A DNA stretch of 64,000 bases from Bretschneidera sinensis (taxonomy: Eukaryota; Streptophyta; Magnoliopsida; Brassicales; Akaniaceae). Location: contig CM043701.1 of the NCBI GenBank assembly GCA_023935145.1, positions 72,354,817 through 72,418,816 of the forward strand, written 5' to 3'. Made by a program: the position numbers and the translations under genes. Of the stretch, positions 33,440-43,979 are shown piece by piece; the first letter of the stretch is position 1, and the number at the start of each line of letters is the position of its first letter. Under the pieces are notes generated by a model. That model saw nothing but the letters and a program-made list of their open reading frames with translations. It was not told the DNA's origin and searched no databases.

Positions 33440-33979
33440 GGCGATTGGAGCGATTAAGAAGCTCAATGATCACAATTACACCTCGTGGCAGACTTTAATG
33501 CTATCATGCTTGGAAGGCCAAGATTTATGGGAGATTGTCGATGGCAGTGAAACAACGGCACCTCATTCAACAGGCGCAAAAGCAGATGCAGCTCGAAATG
33601 GACAACAAAGGTAGGAAAGGCCCTATACGCGGTAAGGGCTTCAGTTGAGGATAATATACTGAAGCATATCAAGAATGTCAAAATATCAAAGGAGTCCTCG
33701 GACACACTTGCATCCCGCTACTCAAAAGAAAAATGAAATGCGGCTCCAATTTCTCGAGATTGAGCATATGGAAATAAAACAAGGTGACCTGACAATCAAC
33801 CAATATTTTACGAAGGTAAAGTATCTTTGTGACAAAATCTATGAATTAGATTCTGAATCTAAAATTATTGATTCGGAGAATTATTCAAATAACATGGATT
33901 TATTATGGCAGTCCAAGGACCGCCAACTCAGCCATCATTGGAGGCTTTAGAAAATTTGTTGGCTAATCAAGAAAGTCAA
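33440..33979 (+). pseudogene. Copia gag fragment, part 1
   Basis: The reading KLNDHNYTSWQTLMLSCLEG, then LWEIVDGSE, is the N-terminal block of copia-type gag (UBN2 family). It continues with LQFLEIEHMEIKQGDLTINQ near 33750 and ends at ALENLLANQES. Stops and one frame change occur near 33615-33680. Element D is inserted after LANQES. Confidence 0.75.
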
Positions 33980-34129
33980 TGATAGAGACCAAGAACCAAT
34001 GCACGCTGCTGCTGAACATAACACAGATCAGGTGCACACTGTTGAGCACAACATAGATGAAGTGCACACTACTAAGCACAACACAGATCAGGTGCACCTT
34101 GCTCCTAGAGGAGTGCCTACACTTAGGAG
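33980..34129 (+). repeat. 5' LTR remnant of element D with tandem repeats
   Basis: The first 150 bp match the 3' LTR (46794 on) up to CCTACACTTAGGAG. The rest of the LTR, the primer-binding site and the gag start are deleted. It contains about three 30-bp units based on CACAACACAGATCAGGTGCACACT. Confidence 0.75.
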
Positions 34130-34706
34130 TATGAGCTAAGGAAGAGTTCAGATTCTCAGTTTGTAGAACTAAACCAAACAGTAAAGGCTTTTATATCAAC
34201 CTTTCAGACAATCAAAGCCAGAACAATCATCATGCACACTCTCAGTTCAGACAAGAACTTGCTAATCTCACTCAGCATCAAGAAAGTACTTGTACTTTTC
34301 CTTCTCCGAATTTCCAGACTAGTTCTCAAAGTTTGATGGGTCAGAGCTAGAAAGGTGGATCTTCAAGGCAGAGTAGTTCTTTGATTACCACACCACACCT
34401 TCTAATCAAAGAATACTCATTTCTTCCTTTCACATGGAAGGCCCTTTCTTGGTTCCAGTGGGTGCATAAAGGAGGCCCACTTCATTCTTGGACAACATTT
34501 CTTGAAGTCCTCAAGTTGTGGATTGGTCTTGCAACATAAGAAGACCCTCAAGGTACATTGGCAAAGCTACAGCAGACCACCACTGTTGTTGATTACCAAG
34601 CACTGTTTGAGGCCTTACCAAAGAGTACAAGGCTTGTTTGATTCGTTTCTTGTCAGACTTTTCGTATCCGGATTAAAACAATAACTTAAAAGGGAATTGT
34701 TGTTCT
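34130..34706 (+). pseudogene. Element D gag fragment
   Basis: The reading includes FDGSELERWIFKAEQFFDYH near 34330 and SWFQWVHKGGPLHSWTTFLE near 34450, which is the Retrotrans_gag region of chromovirus gag. It ends at the insertion of element E. Stops are present. Confidence 0.7.
34702..34706. repeat. Target-site duplication of element E (left copy)
   Basis: GTTCT is repeated exactly at 39754-39758, after the other LTR. Confidence 0.9.
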
Positions 34707-35163
34707 TGATGTAAAACGCAAGCGGAAGAAAGAACTATGAAGAAAAACTGTGCATTCAACCCTCAATACAATAAGTTCTCACGAAGAGAAAAGAAACTCT
34801 AATTTTATTCAAGAATAATTTATCCCTAATATTACATGGCCTCCTTATTTATAAGGTTAAAGTAAAAAAATAAAATAAAATAAAAAAAATCGAAATTAGA
34901 CAAGTACAAAATAGGAAATTTCCTAAAATCTGAAAACTGCTAAATTGAAGGCCTAAACGTCATTTTTTGGATAAAATCCCGCTATGCTCGTTAAAAAAAT
35001 GAGTTTTGCCCAGAAGCCCGTTTTCAATCAGACTAGGGTCTCCGGAGCCTGATCCGGGCTGGCACGTAAAACGATGTAAACCGTACCCTTAGATTTGGAG
35101 CGATCCAACCGTTCTAGGTAGTCTAGGGCCATCTGTTCTGCTCTGTCTACCCGTTTTGCATCA
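34707..35163 (-). repeat. 3' LTR of element E
   Basis: It matches 39310-39753 almost throughout, with small length changes in an A/T-rich tract near 34863-34890. On the minus strand it follows the purine tract at 35164-35173 (read AAGGGGGAA). Confidence 0.92.
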
Positions 35164-37931
35164 TTCCCCCTTACTTCAAAAGAACTCGACCCCGAGTTAC
35201 TGTCAGGATAAAGCGGTTCGTCCGGTGGATGGTACTCAAACAAATCTGCCACATTGAAGGTGTTGGAAATGGCCATGTCATCCGGAAGTTCAATCACATA
35301 AGCATTGTCATTAATGCGCCTCAGCACCGGAAAGGGCCATACTTCCTGCTTTTTAACTTGTTGTAAGATCCCGCGGGGAAATGATTCTTACGTAGATGTG
35401 CCATCACCAGGTCACCTTCCTGAAATACACGTTCACGCCGATGTTTATCGACGATAGCTTTGTACTTGCTGTTGGCCAACTCTAGATTCTGGTGAACCTC
35501 CGCATGGATGCGCTATACTTCCTCAGTCATGTTCTGAGCAGCCTGACTGTGGCCAGGAGGTTTAGGCAAAGGAACAAGGTCCAAAGCATGCTGAGATGCT
35601 TTGGTGTAGACAATTTCGAATGGCGTCTTCCCGGTAGATCGGTTGTACATGCTAATAAAAGCAAATTCAGCTTGTAGAAGGGCGACATCCCACTGCTTAG
35701 GCCAAGAACCAGTCACACAACGGATCAAATTACCAAGGGTTCGATTGACCACCTCGGTTTGGTCGTCTGTCTGCGGATGACAAATGCTGCTGTATTTAAA
35801 GGATGTGTCAAATCTGCCCCAAAGTGACTTCTAGAAGTGGCAGAGGAACTTGATATCGCGATCAGAGGTGATGGACTTGGGAACCCCATGAAGGCGAACA
35901 ATCTCACGAAAGAAAAGACTGGCTACATGAGATGCGTTTGAAGTTTTACGACACGGAATGAAGTGACATTTTGGAGAACCGGTCGATAACTACAAAAACA
36001 GAATCCACCCCACGCTGAGTCCGTCGAAGCCCTAAAATAAAATCCATGGTCAAATCCTCCCAAATGTTTTCCGGCATGGGCAGAGGAGTGTACATCCCAA
36101 TATTCTGTGCTTGGCCCTTTTTAGTTTGGCAAATAGGGCACATCTGTATGAATTTGCCCACATCACGTTTCAGCTGTGGCCAGTAATAACGCTCAGCTAC
36201 CTGAGCTATTGTTTTGTCATGCCCCGCATGACCCCCTAAGTCGCTGCTATGTATCTCACGGAGGATCTGCTCGCACAAAGACGTGCGAGGGATACACAAT
36301 TGGTTACTGCAAAACAGAAACCCATCTTGGACATGAAAAACCGAGACTGCCTCTTTCCGTCGACACTTCTCCCAAATTTCCTGAAAATCAGCATCTTCCT
36401 CATACAACTCTTTCAAACAATCAAACCCCACGATTTCTTATCGGAGAGTCAAGAGTAAGAACGCACATCGGCCTAATGCATCTGTCACCTTATTCAACTG
36501 CCCAGACTTGTGTTTAAGTACAAAACTGAATTTCTAGAGGAAGGTAGTCCACCGAGCATGCATTCGATTCAGGGTGGTTTGTGTGTTGATAAATTTTAGG
36601 GCTTGGTGATCACTGTAGAGAACAAACTCGCGCTGGATCAGATAATGCTCCCAATGTGTCAAAGCTCGGATAACTGCATAAAATTCCAGCTCATATGTGG
36701 TCCACTTTTGGTGAGCATCGTTGAGCTTCTCGCTGAAAAATTCTACTGGTTGTCCCTCCTGTGACAGAACAGTACCAATACCCACGCCCGAGGCGTCACA
36801 CTCAACTTCAAACAGCTTGTCAAAGCTCGGCAGGGTAAGTACCGGGGCTGTAGAAAGCTTTTCTTTAATCATTGCAAAGGCTGTATCTTGTGCGTCCCCC
36901 TACTGGAGGCGGCCCTTTTTCATGCACTCTGTGATTGGTGCTACTATACTGCTGAAGTTCCTAATAAACCGGCGGTAAAAAATGGCCAGTCCATGAAAAC
37001 TACGAACATGGTGCACTGTTGTTGGGGTTGGCCACTCCCGAATTGCACGTACCTTCTCTTCATCAACCTAAATACCATCTGCACCCATGATATATCCCAA
37101 AAACAGAAGCTTGGTAGTGAGAAAATTGCACTTTTTCAGGTTCACATAGAGTTTACTCGCACGCAAAACCAGCAACACTTCCCGCAAGTGGTCCAAGTGC
37201 TCTACCTCATCTTGGCTATAGATTAAGATATCGTCAAAATAAACAACCACAAATTTACTAATAAAGGGTTTTAAAACCTGGTTCATTATACGCATGAAGG
37301 TGCTGGGAGCATTTGATAAACCGAATGGCATCACCATCCACTCATAAAGCCCCTCTTTGGTCTTAAAGGCTGTTTTCCATTCATCCCCTGGTCTGACCCA
37401 AATCTGATGGTAACCACTACGCAAATCTAGCTTGGAGAAGATCTTGGCACCCTCTAACATGTCCAACATATCACTCAGTCATGGAATGAGAAAGCAGTAC
37501 TTGACTGTTATCTTATTTATGGCCCGGCTGTCAACGCACATGCGCCAGCTTCCATCATTCTTTGGTGTCAATAAAGCAGACACAACACAGGGACTCAGAC
37601 TCTCTCTGATCAGCCCCATTTTAATCAACTCCTCAACCTGATTTTGTAGAATTTCGTGTTCTTAAGGACTCATTCGGTAGTGTGGAAGATTCAATAAACT
37701 AGCCCCATGAACCAAGTCAATATGGTGCTGAATATCTCTCATGGGAGGCAGACCTTCAAGTAATTCCACTAGTATGACATCTTGAAATTCAACCATTAAC
37801 TGCTTTAACTCCTCAAGAATCTATTGATACTCGGCTGGTGGTTCTCCTTTTACTGCCAACACATAGAATTCCCCTGCTGCTTTCACATCCTCAACGAACT
37901 CCATCTCAAGGACTGTAAGAAAGGTCTTTCC
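35164..37931 (-). pseudogene. Element E pol: RT, RNase H and integrase, no protease
   Basis: Read on the minus strand: an RT with [12 protein letters not shown] (about 37430), [12 protein letters not shown] (about 37320) and catalytic YFDDILIYS (about 37230). RNase H follows ([14 protein letters not shown] near 36800, YSDHQALKF near 36610). The integrase has a zinc region ([18 protein letters not shown]) and core start (MDFILGLRR) at 36431-36000. The integrase tail with LRRINDNAYVIELP lies at 35327. A purine tract closes the region. Stops and frameshifts separate the blocks, for example near 37470, 36900 and 35945. Catalytic motifs are still legible. Substrates would be the element's own RNA and cDNA in virus-like particles. 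Confidence 0.88.
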
Positions 37932-39276
37932 CTATGCCTTAGGGGTTTCGATAGCTGGCTTACGTTCACTTGCAGGAACTAGTACAATCTTTTTGTCAAA
38001 CCACCAGAAAACATAAGTATTATTCTCCTCCTCATAATAACCTTCATCTGTGCCAAAAGGATTCTTCTCCTCCTCTGCTGTTTCAACCATTTTAACCTGC
38101 CAACGGTTGGGACATTCATTGGAACGATGTCCAGGTTGACCACATCTGTAACACTTTCCTGGAATGGGACGGGCATAGGGATTACTGGGCACTCCTCTGT
38201 TTTGTGCTGGGGCACTGGTTGTGGGGGCTGTTGGCTTGGTGGGGTTGGTAGTACCAATACCGGAAACTCTACTGGTTGACGGCTGTGGTGAAGCCTGCAG
38301 CACTGAAACCTGTGATGGCTGCGATCGATATGGTTGGGGACGTGATGAGTGTCGGGACTGTTGTGACTCCATTTTCATGGCTAGGTTGACCGCCTCAGAC
38401 AGGGACCACACAGTATGGAGGGATACCTGTTCTTGAATGGACATTCGCAACCCTCCGATATACCTAACCACTTGCTGTCCCTCTGTTTCCTGCATGTCAT
38501 TGCGCGAGTTCAACCTATAAAACTCCTCCGTATAATCGCTGATGGTGCGCACCCCTTGCCTGCAATTCTGATATTGCTAGTACAGCATCTGTTCATAGTC
38601 AGGAGGAAGGAACCTCGCTCGCAGTAATTGTTTCATCTTGGACCAGGAACGAACAAGTTGTTTACCCTGTCGCCTGCAGCTATTCTACGTCTGCTCCCAC
38701 CACGCAGAGGCTCCCCCCTTCAGTTTATAGGCTACAAGCTTCACCTGCCTATCTCCTGAGATCTGCATATACTCAAAGAAAGCCTCCACTTCGAAAAGCC
38801 AGTCAATGAAGTTTTCGACGTTGAGGTGGCTATTGAAATACGGCAGATCTACCTTAACCCGAAAATCATGATTGTTCTGTTCGTACCTGTTCTGGTTGCA
38901 ATGATTCTGACCAACACGATTCTGATTACAACCATGTCGACCATCATCATCATTCTCGGCGCCAAGCACTTCGAACTCATCATCACTGGATAAAGCGGCA
39001 TAGGCTTAGGGCCTACGCTGCGGAGCAGGAAAGCGTCCAGCAACCGGTTGGTCGCGAGTAAGGCCTCCGACACGATCTGGGTTGCTTTCTTCACCCCTGT
39101 TGCCATTGATTCTCAGACCTGGTTTGTTGTATCTCCCGCAACATGCGTTCGATACAATCAAACCGTTGATTGTGATCATCAAACTGCTGATTGTGATTAT
39201 CTATGGCTGTCCATAGGACCTGTACCCCACAATCAACATCGTCAAAGTGGTTGCTTTCGTTTCCATCACCTGCCAT
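37932..39276 (-). pseudogene. Element E gag, fused in frame to post-protease sequence
   Basis: The start is Met at 39276 (MAGDGNESNHFDD). Capsid-type sequence follows (FRVKVDLPYFNSHLNVENF and LFEVEAFFEYM, 38870-38750; then the 38552-37932 block). A CCHC zinc knuckle CYRCGQPGHRSNEC lies near 38150-38110. Shortly after it the same frame reads NNTYVFWWFDKKIVL, which in intact relatives, as I recall, lies after the protease. The intervening protease of about 150 residues is absent. Two or more frameshifts or stops lie upstream of 38552. Confidence 0.82.
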
Positions 39277-39295
39277 CAGAACAGGGTAGAACAAG

Positions 39296-39307
39296 GCTCT
39301 GATACCA
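39296..39307 (-). other. Primer-binding site of element E (tRNA-iMet)
   Basis: Read on the minus strand it is TGGTATCAGAGC, an exact match to the initiator-Met-tRNA type, two bases after the LTR. Confidence 0.9.
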
Positions 39308-39309
39308 AT

Positions 39310-39753
39310 TGACGTAAAACGCAAGCGGAAAAAAAAAACTATGAAGAAGAACTGTGCCTTCAACCCTCAATACAATAAGTTCTCACGAAGAGAAAAGAAA
39401 CCCTAATTTTATTCAAGAATAATTGATCCCTAATATTACATGGCCTCCTTATTTATAAGGTTAAAGTAAAAAAAAAATCGAAATTAAGCAAGTACAAAAT
39501 AGGAAATTTCCTAAAAACTGAAAACTGCTAAATTGAAGGCCTAAACGTCGTTTTTTGACTAAAATCCCGCTATGCTCATTACAAAGTAATGAGTTTTGCC
39601 CGAAAGCCCGTTTTCAATCAGACTAAGGTCTCCGGGGTCCGATCTGGGCCGACACGTGAAACGATGTAAACCATGCCCTTAGATTTGGAGCGATCCAACC
39701 GTTCTAGGTAGTCCATGGCCATCTGTTCTACTCTGTCTACCCGTTCTACATCA
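39310..39753 (-). repeat. 5' LTR of element E
   Basis: It is the transcription-side LTR of this minus-strand element, starting at 39753 and ending next to the primer-binding site. It is followed on the plus strand by GTTCT. Confidence 0.92.
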
Positions 39754-40042
39754 GTTCTCTAACCTTCTTATGTCATCCAAGTAATGGCAATGGAAAGATT
39801 GCAAGAAAGCAAATACAATGACATCAAGCAGTCATTCAAACCTCCTTGGCACACTACTCCAACAACCAACTTTCCAGGTAAAAGTCTTAGGACACTTAGA
39901 CTGTCTGAACAACATGGGCGTTTTACATTACAAATCTTGATAGATAATGGCAATATACAATTTTATTCAAGAATAAGATTCAAATTGGTGTTGTACATTT
40001 TTCCATCAAGACTCTTCAAGGTTTATACGAGGAATAGTGATT
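39754..40042 (+). pseudogene. Element D gag-protease fragment between E and F
   Basis: After the GTTCT duplication the D reading resumes with zinc-knuckle-distal and protease-like sequence (LQILIDNGNIQF near 39930, where intact proteases have a D-S/T-G loop). It is cut by the CACTA terminus at 40043. Stops are present. Confidence 0.55.
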
Positions 40043-40059
40043 CACTACAAGAAAAAGAG

Positions 40060-40390
40060 GTATCACCGACGGATTCCGTCGATGATACACTACTTTCCGT
40101 CGGTGATAATCATCACTGACGAATTTCTATTGGTGATGATCCGTCGGTGACAACCTCCTCAGTGATACTATTTTTCTACGACGACTCAAAAATCTGTCAG
40201 AAAAACTAGTATCACCGACGAATATCCATTCATGATTCTTCTTCAAAAAAAAATTTAATTTTGGTTGTTTTTCATAGAAAAAAAAACTTATTACTAACGG
40301 ATATTCCGTCGGAGATGCTACTTCAAAAAAATTTATTTTGATTGTTTTTAATAAAAAAAAATAACATATCACTGACAAAACGCTCATGCA
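40060..40390. repeat. Left subterminal repeats of the CACTA element
   Basis: There are several direct and inverted copies of motifs like ATCACCGACGGA and TCCGTCGGTGAT, spaced 10-60 bp apart. In this superfamily they recruit the TnpA-like protein. Confidence 0.8.
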
Positions 40391-40456
40391 GTTATACAAG
40401 AGAAAATTCAATTACCACAAGCTAGAGCCTCCAATTGTAAAGTACAAGCTACTGTA

Positions 40457-42655
40457 AATCATTTTAACATTTACGCCGAGATTCAAAGCTCTCCTTATTG
40501 TCTCCTTATTGTCTCTGCACTGTTATGCCTAGGTGGGTCAAAAAGAGGCATGAGACCAATGAATTGCCAAGGGCCTCCAGGACTCTCCTTTCTTCCTTCT
40601 GGAGCTTCCTGAATCAAATGAAAGTACACATCAAATAAGAAATAGTGATGCCTATAGAGGCATTAGACTTGTCAGGATCAGGAAAGACTCAGAATTCCAA
40701 TTACCTGGTATGCTACAGTAAGAGATCGCAAACCTCGCTCCACAAACTTATCAATCACAGCATGAACTCTTCGCTCAATGTCTGACTTATTGTGCGCGAT
40801 ATTTAGAATCTAGAAATCATATTGCAGACAGGAATTAGAATAATATTCAGACTAATCATGTGAAAAATTGCATATACAGGTAGTGAGGATGAGTTACCTG
40901 CTCAGTGCACCTTTGCTTACTCGATGCATTTTACCTCCACGGTCAATATAAGTTAAAGCTGTTCTCTTATCAGTAGGATTGAAAGGAAGGAAGTGCACCT
41001 CCTGAATACCAGCACGTGCCTTTTGGAAGCAACAAAGAAGAATGAAAAGGAAACAGACCACATAAGCAATTAAGTGGATATATGAATAACTAAATAGCTA
41101 CCATTCAAGGGGGAAAATGCAATATCAACCAAATACCTCCTTGGGATAAGCCAGCATCCCCACTATAGCGCAATCTATTGCGTCTTGGTTCTCTGTTCAG
41201 GAGGCTCAAGCTGCCATCAGGACAACTGTATCTGCATCTACTCCTCTAGCAAAAACCTAAGAAGTAAAATTCAAGCACATTCAGAATAATAACTCACATT
41301 TTGCTTCCCGGAAAGAATAACCTAATAAAAATGAGCTACATCATCATCTGACCTCAATAAGATTTTTGTCGACTGTAAGTTTGTTCAACGTCAAAGTTCC
41401 AATCTTGTCACTGCAAAGCACATTCATGCCTGCCATCTCTTCAATTGCGGTCATTCTCTTTGTAATAGAGCCCTGCATTCATTATCAACATATTTCATCA
41501 TATAACCAAAAAGCACCACACAAAGTCAATTAAAATATCCCAAGGAATCTAGCCAACCTGCTGAGATAACCTAAGAGAACCGATAGCCATAGTCACCGAC
41601 AAAATTGTGGGCATGGTAATTAGGATTCCACCAATGAGAAGCTCAAGAAGGTTGTCAATTCCATGGCGATACTCCCTTTCTTGAATGGGGTACATGACAA
41701 CGAGCTCAATTATCATCCCCACACCTATCGAGCATATACAAAAATTCCCTATTGTAGTCAAGACCTACATAGTCATTACAATGAAGAACTAAAATCAGAA
41801 TCGTAAAACATACTGCATCAGAAATAAAGATGCTAAAGACCAATTTCCTTGCCTTTTGGAAGTGGCCAACTTGGTTAGTGGTGTCAACAAGGTGAGCAGC
41901 CTTCCCAAAGAAAGTATGCACACCAGTGGCAATGACAACTGCTTCAGTCTCTCCCTGTTTGCAGGTAGAACCTGAGTAGACACCATCTCCAGGGCCTTTC
42001 GTCACTGGAAGAGACTCACCGGTAAGCGCAGACTACAAAGCACAAACCAAGACACTTTAGTAAAACAACTAACATATGACACCTCTCCAGTAAGGGAAAA
42101 CTAGAAATTTGACACCTTCCAATGAAAAAATTCAAAATCTGACGAATTCAACATGAATAAATAATGCAAAACAATAGTTATAGAGAATCAACCTGGTCAA
42201 TTTTAAGCCAATCACCCTCAAGAAGACGAGCATCAGCTGGAGCAATATCTCCTAGTTTAATGCTTACTATGTCACCAAGAACCAAAACGGCAGCATCTTG
42301 CTCATTCCACCTTCCATCTCGAAGAACCTTTACAAGATTTTCATCACAAATGAATCAAACAAAGAAATTAAATAATCCATATCATATCAAAATGAATAAG
42401 TAGTACCTAACACAGACAGAACTTTAAAATAAAAAATTATCGAGTTGTAAGCCAAAAAAAAACATAGTAATTGAATTCAATACCTTGGCTTTAGGGGTGA
42501 GACGACCCATGAGAGCAGCTGCTGCATTACCGGCATTGTTTTCCTCAATGAAACTGATAGTTGAGTTGATAATAAGCAGAGTAATCATACCAACAAAGTC
42601 TTTCCAATCTGGAGGCTTTCCCTGCAAAAGATACGCAAATGCAACTAGTAAAAGA

Positions 42656-42703
<48 letters not shown>

Positions 42704-43063
42704 ATGAAAATTGCTAAAAAACTCAAAAATATAAGTGCTCACTCCTCCATTTGCAAGAGCAATTGCAATGATAGCAGCAGCTTCCATAACCCATGAGAAA
42801 GGATTCCACATAAAGCCCCAAAGCTTCAAAAATTTTCTCTCCTAAGAAACACCAAGAAGATAGGATTTCAAGTAAACAAAAGGCTCAAAAACTAAATGAA
42901 AAAAAGAAAAACGGAAATAAGTGTTCTAGAGACAAAATAACACTTTTTCCTCTTCAAGCTTGTTGTGCCCAAAAATGACCAGTCTCTCCTCAGCAGCCTG
43001 ACTACTGAGACCTTCTCTGCTACATCTAAGATTCTCAAACACTCCCTTAATGGGTATGTTTTC
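40457..43063 (-). pseudogene. Captured plasma-membrane H+-ATPase (AHA-type) gene fragment, 11 exons with introns
   Basis: Exons on the minus strand, in coding order: 43063-42944, 42841-42743, 42621-42484, 42327-42193, 42032-41853, 41764-41558, 41472-41353, 41256-41137, 41019-40898, 40809-40705, 40608-40457. They read from [14 protein letters not shown], near the N-terminus of P3A proton pumps, to LNLGVNVKMI before the hinge. The intact enzyme pumps protons out of the cell using ATP. Nearly all exons have lengths divisible by three and canonical splice sites; exon 5 has a GC donor. Lesions: two TGA stops in exon 8, a 1-bp loss in exon 9, an 11-bp tandem duplication in exon 11, DKIGTLT instead of DKTGTLT in exon 7, and GGILITMPT instead of GGIPIAMPT in exon 6. 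The first exon and the C-terminal half are missing. It cannot make a working pump. Confidence 0.93.
42659..42701. repeat. (TA)n microsatellite in an intron of the captured gene
   Basis: About 21 TA units lie between exons 2 and 3 of the captured H+-ATPase fragment. Confidence 0.95.
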
Positions 43064-43099
43064 CTGCACTCAACTAAAGCCCGTACCGGTTGGGGTTTC

Positions 43100-43739
43100 T
43101 CTGCTATTGAAGGGCTTTGTCTCTCTCTCTAGATCTATACTGTGCAATCAACTAAAGTTTATAAAGTTTATATCAGATTTGATTGCTTGGAGACTTTGGT
43201 ACTCTTTCTATGTTTTCCGTTTTCTAGTGGGAGAGAGACTAAAAGAATACGATACGAATTTGCTTTTGGAAAGTATTGAGGAAACCGAAAGCAGCTACGG
43301 TTAAAAGAAAAAAAATATTTTGCTTTTGGGTTTTAAGAGAGACACTCGCGCGCGGCTAGGTGAGAGAGGAAGGAGAGAAGAGAGAAGATGAGGGAGATAG
43401 TAGGAAGAAGAAATGAGAGTCGGAGGAGGAGACAGTGGGAAAGGAGTAGGAGACGGTAGGTGGGGGTTGCTGCTCGGTGAGAGAGAGAAAGAGTAGAGAC
43501 AGCTGTCGCGCGGCTAGGAGAGGGAGGAAGGAGAGAAGAGATGAGGGGAGGGAGAGTGGAAGAAGAAGAAATGAGATGATGAGGAGATAATGGGAGAGAG
43601 AGAGGAGAGAGTTGTGCGTACGGTTGTGAAGCACGAAGAAGGCAACTTTAAGATGAATTTAGGATTCCCTCGTTGATAATTATTTTTTTTTTTATTTTAA
43701 AAATAATAAAATAATTTAAAATAAATGTTTTAATGTATT
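43100..43739. repeat. CACTA right interior with tandem GA-rich repeat
   Basis: From about 43345 to 43640 two units of roughly 155 bp repeat the pattern CGCGCGGCTAGG followed by GGAAGGAGAGAAGAGA and ATGAGGGAG. The second starts near 43506. The strand is strongly purine-rich. The 43100-43340 part has no recognised origin and may be captured host or intron sequence. Confidence 0.65.
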
Positions 43740-43965
43740 TATTATTATCGACGGAAAAAATCCATCTGTGATAGGTATTTTTAATAAAAAAATTAATTAA
43801 AAATGAAAAGATAAGTTTGAAAAACAAATAACCGACGATATTTTCGTCGGTAATAAGTTTTCGCATATCACCAAAGAAAATTGTTCCTCGATGATAATCT
43901 GTTGGTAAAACATACTATCACCAATGACAAATGGTCCGTCAGTGATAATCTATCATTGATACCGC
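43740..43965. repeat. Right subterminal repeats of the CACTA element
   Basis: Degenerate copies of the left-end motifs, such as TTTTCGTCGGTAATAA and GGTCCGTCAGTGATAA, precede the right terminus. Confidence 0.75.
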
Positions 43966-43979
43966 TTTTTCTTATAGTG

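Larger units (their letters stand above)
34707..39753 (-). mobile_element. Element E: minus-strand Ty3/gypsy element lacking protease
   Basis: It is bounded by LTRs of 457 and 444 bp (TGATGTAAAACGC...CTACATCA or GCATCA) with a perfect GTTCT duplication. On the minus strand the order is LTR, exact tRNA-iMet primer-binding site, gag, RT, RNase H, integrase, purine tract, LTR. The protease region is missing although the reading frame runs through. Frames are moderately decayed, less than in A, B and D, in line with a later insertion into D. Confidence 0.92.
40043..43979. mobile_element. Element F: non-autonomous CACTA (En/Spm-type) transposon carrying captured H+-ATPase exons
   Basis: The left terminus is CACTACAAGAAAAAGAGG; the right terminus, read inward on the minus strand, is CACTATAAGAAAAAGCGG. 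These inverted ends are diagnostic of CACTA elements. Both subterminal regions (40060-40390 and 43740-43960) carry repeats of the CCGTCGGTGAT type, the usual binding sites for the transposase. No transposase sequence is seen. The 3.9-kb element holds a multi-exon fragment of a plasma-membrane H+-ATPase gene and a GA-rich repeat. Flanks ATT (40040-40042) and TTA (43980-43982) are not an exact 3-bp duplication. Confidence 0.9.

Noticed and set aside
36176..36517. Plus-strand open frame of 113 codons within element E
   Set aside because: It is antisense to the integrase zinc region of the minus-strand element and has no domain of its own.
42659..42701. Alternating TA tract as a regulatory or recombination signal
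   Set aside because: It is an ordinary intronic microsatellite, like the other AT tracts in the window.
43050..43304. Plus-strand open frame of 84 codons next to the captured gene
   Set aside because: It overlaps the first captured exon in antisense and continues in unrelated DNA, with no recognisable protein.
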